Both the position numbers and the translations under genes were made by a program. From PLGF01 sp052139695 (GTDB lineage: Bacteria; Verrucomicrobiota; Verrucomicrobiia; Limisphaerales; Palsa-1400): a stretch of 64,000 nt of DNA. How positions within the stretch are numbered: the first letter of the stretch is position 1; the number at the start of each line of letters is the position of its first letter. Of this stretch, positions 58,753 to 64,000 are shown piece after piece. The notes beneath the pieces were generated by a model that had not been told where the DNA came from, did not search any database, and saw nothing but the letters and a program-made list of their open reading frames with translations. The DNA lies in assembly GCA_052139695.1 (NCBI GenBank), contig JBKQWF010000056.1, forward strand, positions 1 to 64,000, written 5' to 3'.

Positions 58753-58825
58753 GGCAGGGTCGCCTCGCCGAGGCGGCCGCCCCGGCGAGAAGCGCCCGCG
58801 GTCGGTTCGGCGAGCCGTCCCTGCC
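58753..58825. repeat. REP-like imperfect palindrome between cysW and cysA
   Basis: The 73-bp element begins GGCAGGG and ends CCCTGCC. The left arm (GGCAGGGTCGCCTCGCCGAG) and the reverse complement of the right arm (GGCAGGGACGGCTCGCCGAA) agree at 17 of 20 positions. The GC-rich hairpin resembles dispersed REP elements. It sits in the only sizeable gap of the sulfate operon and may stabilise upstream mRNA or reduce readthrough. Confidence 0.65.
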
Positions 58826-58864
58826 GTCCAAAACTGACGCATTGAATTGGAATGTGAACTCTGC

Positions 58865-59968
58865 TTGAGCATCGAATTAAAAAATGTCACGAAGCACTTC
58901 GGCCGGGTGACGGCGGTCGAAGACATCAACTTTGTCGTCAACGAAGGGGAATTGGTCGGTTTGCTCGGACCCAGCGGCAGCGGGAAAACCACCGTCCTGC
59001 GCATGATCGCCGGTTTGGAAAACCCGGCCAGCGGCGGGATTTTTATCCGGGGCACGCAGGTCAACGGGGTGCCGGTGCAAAAGCGCAATATCGGGTTTGT
59101 TTTTCAGAACTATGCCTTGTTCAAAAACATGTCCGGCTTCGCCAACATTGCCTTCGGCCTGAAAATCAAAAAATGGGCCAAGCCGCGCATCGCCGACCGG
59201 GTGCGTGAACTGGCCGCCTTGCTGGAACTGGACGGCCTGCTCCAACGTTATCCTCATCAGTTGTCCGGCGGGCAGCGCCAGCGTATTGCCATCGCCCGCG
59301 CCCTCGCCCCCGGTCCCAATGTCCTCCTGCTCGACGAACCCTTTGCCGCGGTCGATGCTCAAATTCGCCAGGAACTGCGCCAATGGCTCGTCCGCCTGCA
59401 CCAGGACCTGAAATTGACGGCCATTTTCGTCACCCACGACCAGGAGGAGGCAATGGAAGTGGCCAACCGCATCATCGTTTTTTCCAAAGGCCGCCTGGAA
59501 CAGATCGGCACCCCGCGCGAAGTGTACGAAAAGCCGCGCAACGAATTCGTGGCGCGGTTTGTCGGGGTGATGAACGTTCTGGAGCTCGAGGTGCGGGACG
59601 GGGCCGCAAGGTGTCAAGAATTGGAATTCCCTTCCCACGGACTGGCGGACGGCCAAAAAATGCGCATCGGTTTTCGCCCTTACGCCGTCCAGGTTTCCAA
59701 TGACCCGGCCGCTTTCCGTTACAGAGGCATTTTGCGCCGGACTTATTTCTTGGGCATCATGCTGCGCCTGGAAATGGAATTGCCCGGCGGCTTGATCATC
59801 CGCTCGCGCATGAGCAAAGAGGAGTACGTCCAACTTGGGCTGGCCGATGGCCAGCCGGTTTCATTTCAAATCCGCGCCTACCGCGTCCTCTCCAAAGAGG
59901 GCGAACCTTTTCCCGAGGAAGTCGCCACCGCGCACCAGATGTTCCCGCAATGGGGCGAGGGAATTTGA
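58865..59968 (+). CDS. cysA: Sulfate ABC transporter ATPase CysA
   Basis: The 367-residue ATP-binding subunit has Walker A GPSGSGKTT near residue 39, a Q loop (FVFQNYALFKN), the signature LSGGQRQRIAIARAL, Walker B (VLLLDEPFAAVD) and the H loop (IFVTHDQEEAMEV). A C-terminal TOBE-like regulatory part follows (MRIGFRPYAVQVSN). The start is taken as the TTG at 58865 (MSIELKNVTKHFG); a TTG at 58847 would add six residues. It completes the sulfate uptake set. It converges on the minus-strand isomerase-like gene 35 bp away, with no clear terminator. Confidence 0.94.
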   Translation: MSIELKNVTKHFGRVTAVEDINFVVNEGELVGLLGPSGSGKTTVLRMIAGLENPASGGIFIRGTQVNGVPVQKRNIGFVFQNYALFKNMSGFANIAFGLKIKKWAKPRIADRVRELAALLELDGLLQRYPHQLSGGQRQRIAIARALAPGPNVLLLDEPFAAVDAQIRQELRQWLVRLHQDLKLTAIFVTHDQEEAMEVANRIIVFSKGRLEQIGTPREVYEKPRNEFVARFVGVMNVLELEVRDGAARCQELEFPSHGLADGQKMRIGFRPYAVQVSNDPAAFRYRGILRRTYFLGIMLRLEMELPGGLIIRSRMSKEEYVQLGLADGQPVSFQIRAYRVLSKEGEPFPEEVATAHQMFPQWGEGI

Positions 59969-60003
59969 GCTCGAGAAAGGTTAATAGGGGTCTTTCGGTC
60001 ATC

Positions 60004-61443
60004 TCAACACACTCTCGCGGCTTCCATTCCCAGCAGGCAGCCGAGCTTTTCCACCTTGGAGGCAATGTGGCCGAGGCCAACCGCGCAATGATGGGCGGGA
60101 CCGTGCGCGTTCCAGTTCTCGACAAAGTTCCGCGCGCCGATGCTGAAACGATAGCGGCTGTTGGTGTTGCCTATTTCCAGAATCGGGCCTGGCTCGGATT
60201 GTCCCTCGGCCACCAATAGCTTCAATCGCCCATCGACCGTCTGCACCACGGAGAGGAGCGTGACGGGACCGTGTTGGACGGACATTTCGACGGAGAGGCC
60301 CCGTCCCACTTTGCCGTGATAGACCTGGAGGGGCCGCACCTTCGTTTTGCCTTGGGCGATTTTGATGTGCCCCGGCCCGTCATGGCCCATGAGCACGACG
60401 TCGTCCTTGAAATCCATGGCGTAATATTCCGTGAAGGAACCGCCCGCGCCGAAGCTGTCCATGATTTTCATGGCCTGGACATTCTTGATCTCCATCTCCC
60501 CGGCGACGGGAATGCCGCGCCCTGTCAATAATGATGTGCCCAGGATGATGGAAGTGATGGCATCCTCGTTTGCCGCGTTGCCTGTGCCGGAATAAAAATA
60601 CGCCAGCGAGCCGAGCTTGTGTTCCCCCGCCAGGCGGTCCAGCGCCACCGATGTGCGGGCCGCGCGCTCCAATTCCGCTTTGGCGCAATCCTTTTGCACG
60701 TCAAAGGCCTCGTAAAAATGCCGCACCCGATCGGCAACCTGCGTCTTCGTCACTTCCCCACGGAACGCGGCGAGTTCGTCCACCTCAAGAATCTCCACGT
60801 GCCCGCCAAAATAGGCGCATTGCTGGGTGAAATCGGAATAGATATCGAGCATGCCGCCGTAGAAGTGGCCCATCACCCCCATGCGGTTGTGTTCCATCAC
60901 CTGGGCCACGCGGGCGGCCTGCACCCATTCATCCACCGCGCGCCAGCATTCCGGGTCGTTGTCAAGCATCCCCGTGACCTGGTGAAACGGGATGCGCGCG
61001 CGATGGAAGACGTTGGCCACCTCCGGCACGGGGCAGGCCGAGCAGTAGGCCAGCCATTCGCCCGTCATTTTGGTGCGGTCCCCCATCTTGTTGAACTTCT
61101 CGTAATCAATGGCCGCTTCCGGCTGCAGATTGAGGATGATGACCGGCACCTTGGCCCGGCGCACGACCGGCAGGACGGTGGAGGAGAGCGCGTAAGTGGT
61201 GACGTGCAGGAAAATCAGATCTACATCCGCTTCGCGAAAATTGTGACCCGCCGCCAGCGCTTTTTCCGGCGTGTCCACCAGCCCGAGGTTAACGACTTCA
61301 ACACCTGGACGCTTGAGCTTGCCGGCAACCCGTCCGAGATAGCCTTTGAGGCGCTGCTCCAACCCGGCGAATTGCGGCCAGTAAGCATCCAGCCCGATGC
61401 CGAACAATCCGAGGCGAAGGTTGTTGTGGTTCGGCGCCTTCAT
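60004..61443 (-). CDS. L-arabinose isomerase-like protein (AraA/fucose isomerase family)
   Basis: The 479-residue protein has the layout of arabinose/fucose isomerases: an N-terminal Rossmann-like domain (LRLGLFGIGLDAYWPQF, VDLIFLHVTTYALSSTV), a middle region (GVMGHFYGGMLDIYSDF) and a catalytic C-terminal part with a possible metal-binding site (ITSIILGTSLLTGRGIPVAGE, MGHDGPGHI). These enzymes interconvert aldoses and ketoses. The exact substrate is unclear because characterised AraA proteins differ through much of the sequence. It is adjacent to a secreted alpha-galactosidase-like gene on the same strand, 6 bp apart, so it may act in catabolism of sugars released from plant-type polymers. 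Confidence 0.8.
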   Translation of the reverse strand: MKAPNHNNLRLGLFGIGLDAYWPQFAGLEQRLKGYLGRVAGKLKRPGVEVVNLGLVDTPEKALAAGHNFREADVDLIFLHVTTYALSSTVLPVVRRAKVPVIILNLQPEAAIDYEKFNKMGDRTKMTGEWLAYCSACPVPEVANVFHRARIPFHQVTGMLDNDPECWRAVDEWVQAARVAQVMEHNRMGVMGHFYGGMLDIYSDFTQQCAYFGGHVEILEVDELAAFRGEVTKTQVADRVRHFYEAFDVQKDCAKAELERAARTSVALDRLAGEHKLGSLAYFYSGTGNAANEDAITSIILGTSLLTGRGIPVAGEMEIKNVQAMKIMDSFGAGGSFTEYYAMDFKDDVVLMGHDGPGHIKIAQGKTKVRPLQVYHGKVGRGLSVEMSVQHGPVTLLSVVQTVDGRLKLLVAEGQSEPGPILEIGNTNSRYRFSIGARNFVENWNAHGPAHHCAVGLGHIASKVEKLGCLLGMEAARVC

Positions 61444-61449
61444 CGGAGT

Positions 61450-63273
61450 TCATTTCGCCACCGGTTCGAGGCGCAGCAAGGCCGCGCCATGAGGCGGCAC
61501 ATCGCGCGCGAGAGATCCCGTGGCGTTGGCTGCGTCCTTTTGCGCCCACAAATCACGCACACGGCAGGGACCCGTAAAACCGAGTGCTTGCAACGGAACG
61601 GAGACCGTCGCGATTTCGTCCGCTTGGCGCGGATCTGCCGTAAAGACCAGAAAGTGAACAGTTGATCCGGCCGCTTGCTGTGTCACGCCGCCGCGGTCAA
61701 GCCCGCCGAGCGCCGTAAATCGCGTGTAGCCAGGCGGCAGATCGTATTCGATGACGGAGGGCGAATGAGTGCCAATGCCGTCGGCAAAGCTCTTGCCATT
61801 AACGCTCAGTTCCCCGCCGCTGACACCCTTGCCGATGGCAACAGCTCCCCAGCCGCAGGTGGCGGAAACCCAGCTCAATTCCGTCAGTTTTTTTTCGCCC
61901 GCCGGTCCCGTCAGTTTCGGCTCAATCCAATCGGCGTGGTCGCAAGCAAATCCGTCACCGCCGTCATCGACCGCGAGGTAGAGTTTTTTTGCGCCCGTGA
62001 TGTCCGCGTCAATGCGGACGCTCTGGCCTGGGGTTTGGCGCGTGATCAGCGCACTTTTGAAGAGGGCGCGGGAGTCATCAAATGGCATGTCGCGGCCGCG
62101 ATTGAAGAGGCCGACCGCCTTGGCGCCACCCGACAAATCCTTGACCCAAACTTCCAACCGATTCGCTTGTGAGACGCGACGGCCCTGGCGGCCCAGCGCG
62201 TCCTGGTTGACCGCAAGCACCTCATCGTTCGTGAGCAAGCTCAGCGTCCAGGCATCGTTTTGAGGAAGGTCCATTCCGAGCATGAGCGGCGACGGGGCAA
62301 GCGCCCATAAGCTCATCATGGTCACTTGCTCATCCCGCGTAAAACGGGTCGTCCGGCTTCCACCCACGCTGCGCTCCCCGATGTGGCCCAGCGGAATCAT
62401 ATCGGCGTCGGGCCAGTGTCCGGGGGCGGCCGCGCCATGCCACGCGGCCAGAAGATCGAAATTGTGATCAAGCGATTTCCAGTCATCCCAAAAGTCGCCG
62501 GAAATGCGCCATTGATTGGCGTTGGTCTGGACGTGCGAGGCGGAATCAACCGGGGTTTCGCCAGGCGACGTGCTGAAAACGATGGGCCGCCCGCACTTGT
62601 CAATCGCGCCGCGAACCGCTTCGATTTCTCCAGTGTAATACGGAGAGGAAAGATCATCCACCTTGATGAAATCGACGCCCCATGCCGCGTAAAGGCGCAG
62701 GAGGGAATCATACCACGCGCGTCCGGCGGGCTTGGCGGCATTGACGCCGAACATGTCCGGGCACCAGCCGCAGTTGTGGTTCGTATCCGCGGCGTCCGCC
62801 GCCCTGAAATTGCTTCCTGCAATGGGCGTATTCGCTTTCACCGCCTGGCGGGGGATGCCGCGCATGACGTGGATGCCGAATTTCATTCCCATGGCATGGA
62901 CTTGATCGGCCAGCGGCTTGAAGCCTTTTCCATCCGCGGCGGAGGGAAAACGGTTCGGCGCGGGCAGGAGGCGGCCAAACTCGTCGGCGGAAAGCTGGGC
63001 GCCGGCGCGGCCATTGGGATTGTTGTCGTGCGCGCCGGGATCATACCAACGGTAGTCCACCACGACATAATTCCAGCCATGAGCGAGGAGGTGCTCTTGT
63101 TGGTAGCGGGCGTTGGCGAGGATTTCCGCTTCCGTCACGTTGTCGCCGAAGGAATCGTAGCTGTTCCAGCCCATCGGCGGGGTGGCGGCCCAGGCCCAGT
63201 ACGTAGGCGTTTGCGCCTGAAGCGTTGCGTAAACCAAGTTAAGCAAGGAAATGACCATGAGGCTGGTTTTCAT
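61450..63273 (-). CDS. Secreted GH27 alpha-galactosidase-like enzyme with NPCBM domain
   Basis: The protein has a signal peptide (MKTSLMVISLLNLVYATLQAQ) and a GH27 (beta/alpha)8 barrel: TPPMGWNSYDSFGDNVTE, NYVVVDYRWYDPG, the nucleophile strand WGVDFIKVDDLS and the acid/base region ISGDFWDDW. An antiparallel beta domain follows, then a C-terminal NPCBM carbohydrate-binding module (VDDGGDGFACDHADWIEP, FADGIGTHSPSVIEYDL). It likely removes terminal alpha-galactose or a related sugar outside the cytoplasm. The ATG at 63273 is chosen because it starts the signal peptide; a 33-residue upstream extension is not credible. Length is 607 residues. The next gene upstream is iorB, 7 bp away. Confidence 0.92.
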   Translation of the reverse strand: MKTSLMVISLLNLVYATLQAQTPTYWAWAATPPMGWNSYDSFGDNVTEAEILANARYQQEHLLAHGWNYVVVDYRWYDPGAHDNNPNGRAGAQLSADEFGRLLPAPNRFPSAADGKGFKPLADQVHAMGMKFGIHVMRGIPRQAVKANTPIAGSNFRAADAADTNHNCGWCPDMFGVNAAKPAGRAWYDSLLRLYAAWGVDFIKVDDLSSPYYTGEIEAVRGAIDKCGRPIVFSTSPGETPVDSASHVQTNANQWRISGDFWDDWKSLDHNFDLLAAWHGAAAPGHWPDADMIPLGHIGERSVGGSRTTRFTRDEQVTMMSLWALAPSPLMLGMDLPQNDAWTLSLLTNDEVLAVNQDALGRQGRRVSQANRLEVWVKDLSGGAKAVGLFNRGRDMPFDDSRALFKSALITRQTPGQSVRIDADITGAKKLYLAVDDGGDGFACDHADWIEPKLTGPAGEKKLTELSWVSATCGWGAVAIGKGVSGGELSVNGKSFADGIGTHSPSVIEYDLPPGYTRFTALGGLDRGGVTQQAAGSTVHFLVFTADPRQADEIATVSVPLQALGFTGPCRVRDLWAQKDAANATGSLARDVPPHGAALLRLEPVAK

Positions 63274-63280
63274 ATAACGA

Positions 63281-63814
63281 TCATCCGGCCGCTGCCGCCG
63301 CTTGCTGGCCGGCGCGTCCGAGCAAGAAAGCTTGGCGGTTCCCCTCGAAGAATTTCGGCTCGAAAGCGGCATTCACCGCCTCAAGCCACTCTTCTTCCGT
63401 CATCGTGAGATGAGCGCTCAAGGCGCCGAGAAGCGCGACATTGAGCGTCTTCTTATTCGGGAGGCGGCTGGCGTCCACCGCCGCCGGATCAATGGTCGCA
63501 CCCTTGGCGCGCAACAAATGGCGGTTCGGTTCCACTTGCGTCGGTTCAAGCACGAGAAGGAAATCGGCCTCTCCCGCCGGCACCATCGGGCTGTGGACCT
63601 GGGCGCCAAAGCGAACGTCGCAGGCGACGGACCCCCCGCGCTGGCTCATGCCCTTGATGGCGCTCTTCTTGACATCGAAGCCGGCCCGCACGGCCGCATC
63701 CGCCAGGATATCGGCGGCGGTCAAAACCCCCTGTCCGCCCAACCCGGCGACAATGATGTTACACGGCGGCTGTGCAGGGTTCGCCAGCTTCCTGGCATTT
63801 GCAGCGTTGTTCAT
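63281..63814 (-). CDS. iorB: Indolepyruvate oxidoreductase beta subunit
   Basis: The 177-residue gamma-type subunit of 2-oxoacid:ferredoxin oxidoreductases starts with the nucleotide/CoA-binding fold IIVAGLGGQGVLTAADIL and has KGMSQRGGSVACDVRFG, both family hallmarks. With IorA it decarboxylates aryl pyruvates from aromatic amino acids, reducing ferredoxin. The ATG at 63814 lies 56 bp inside the end of iorA, so the two subunits are co-translated. The last residues are an alanine-rich tail. A closer substrate cannot be inferred. Confidence 0.92.
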   Translation of the reverse strand: MNNAANARKLANPAQPPCNIIVAGLGGQGVLTAADILADAAVRAGFDVKKSAIKGMSQRGGSVACDVRFGAQVHSPMVPAGEADFLLVLEPTQVEPNRHLLRAKGATIDPAAVDASRLPNKKTLNVALLGALSAHLTMTEEEWLEAVNAAFEPKFFEGNRQAFLLGRAGQQAAAAAG

Positions 63815-64000
63815 ATTGCTTTAGTTCCTGGATGATGAGAATGCATGGGCGGCGGGCGATGATGACGAAGAGCTGGCGGCTTTGCAAGGCCTCCAGCAAA
63901 GCGCGCTCAAAAGAGTCCGAACCGACGCGCGGTTCGATGACCTGGACGTTGCGGATTCCGCAAGCGCGCGCCACATCTTCAATCACTACTTTATTGGCTG
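63759..64000 (-). CDS. iorA: Indolepyruvate oxidoreductase alpha subunit, C-terminal part (partial)
   Basis: The frame comes in from the right edge and reads ANKVVIEDVARACGIRNVQV, then LFVIIARRPCILI, as near the end of IorA TPP-binding subunits. It ends in a short cysteine-rich tail (CKCQEAGEPC) rather than the two 4Fe-4S ferredoxin motifs that usually close IorA. The electron-transfer domain is therefore missing or reduced to these few cysteines. The end overlaps iorB by 56 bp. Confidence 0.85.
   Translation of the reverse strand, partial: ANKVVIEDVARACGIRNVQVIEPRVGSDSFERALLEALQSRQLFVIIARRPCILIIQELKQYEQRCKCQEAGEPCTAAV

Noticed and set aside
60619..63408. Plus-strand frames of 348 and 360 codons (60619-61665, 62326-63408)
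   Set aside because: They are antisense to the isomerase-like and GH27 genes; their histidine- and arginine-rich translations look like shadows.
1..64000. CRISPR arrays, rRNA or tRNA genes, complete insertion sequences
   Set aside because: I saw no regularly spaced repeats, no rRNA or tRNA signatures, and no complete transposase with terminal repeats.

Overview
The window looks like a chromosomal segment of a Gram-negative, PVC-type bacterium, most likely a verrucomicrobium of the Pedosphaera/Limisphaerales kind. This is inferred from gene content (an exosortase with a giant TPR lipoprotein, RmlD-like sugar-nucleotide proteins, a secreted NPCBM-type GH27 enzyme, IorAB) and moderately high GC, not from a marker gene.

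Left flank (1-6790): the end of a possible transposase, a secreted thioredoxin-fold protein whose frame is broken near 1320, MTA phosphorylase, class I fructose-bisphosphate aldolase, DNA polymerase X, a small secreted protein and an FmdB-type zinc-ribbon protein.

Centre (about 7084-54035): one very large, entirely plus-strand exopolysaccharide locus. It opens with a NusG-like antiterminator behind a promoter and a roughly 200-nt leader. It then holds a priming sugar-phosphate transferase, a Wzz/BY-kinase-type chain-length protein with a damaged Walker A motif, a Wzy-like polymerase, a Wzx flippase, a short Wza-like export protein and an outer-membrane beta-barrel. There are also at least five glycosyltransferases, three polysaccharide deacetylase domains (one fused to a GT4), two FemAB-like and one GNAT acyltransferase, a methyltransferase and an asparagine-synthetase-like amidotransferase. 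Sugar-nucleotide genes point to a 2,3-diamino (uronic) sugar (Gfo/Idh, acetyltransferase and two DegT aminotransferases, UDP-HexNAc 2-epimerase, UDP-GlcNAc 6-dehydrogenase), a galacto-configured HexNAc or HexNAcA (WbpP-like 4-epimerase) and a dTDP-4-amino-4,6-dideoxy sugar (RmlA, RmlB, VioA-like aminotransferase, PglD/NeuD-like acetyltransferase). No RmlC is present, so rhamnose is not obviously made here. Many genes overlap by ATGA or GTGA, so much of the locus is probably co-translated.

The last part of the locus (48079-54035) is set apart by a 368-bp gap with a near-consensus sigma-54 promoter preceded by nested inverted repeats. It encodes an RmlD-like paralogue that has lost its catalytic Tyr/Lys pair, an exosortase, a 1076-residue TPR lipoprotein and the export protein. 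No PEP-CTERM-type substrate is visible in the window.

Right flank (54048-64000): an Rrf2-type regulator divergent from a porin and a complete sulfate ABC transporter set (binding protein, CysT, CysW, CysA), with a REP-like palindrome inside the operon. A minus-strand group follows: an arabinose-isomerase-like protein, a secreted GH27/NPCBM alpha-galactosidase-like enzyme, and indolepyruvate oxidoreductase beta and alpha subunits, the alpha subunit cut by the window edge.
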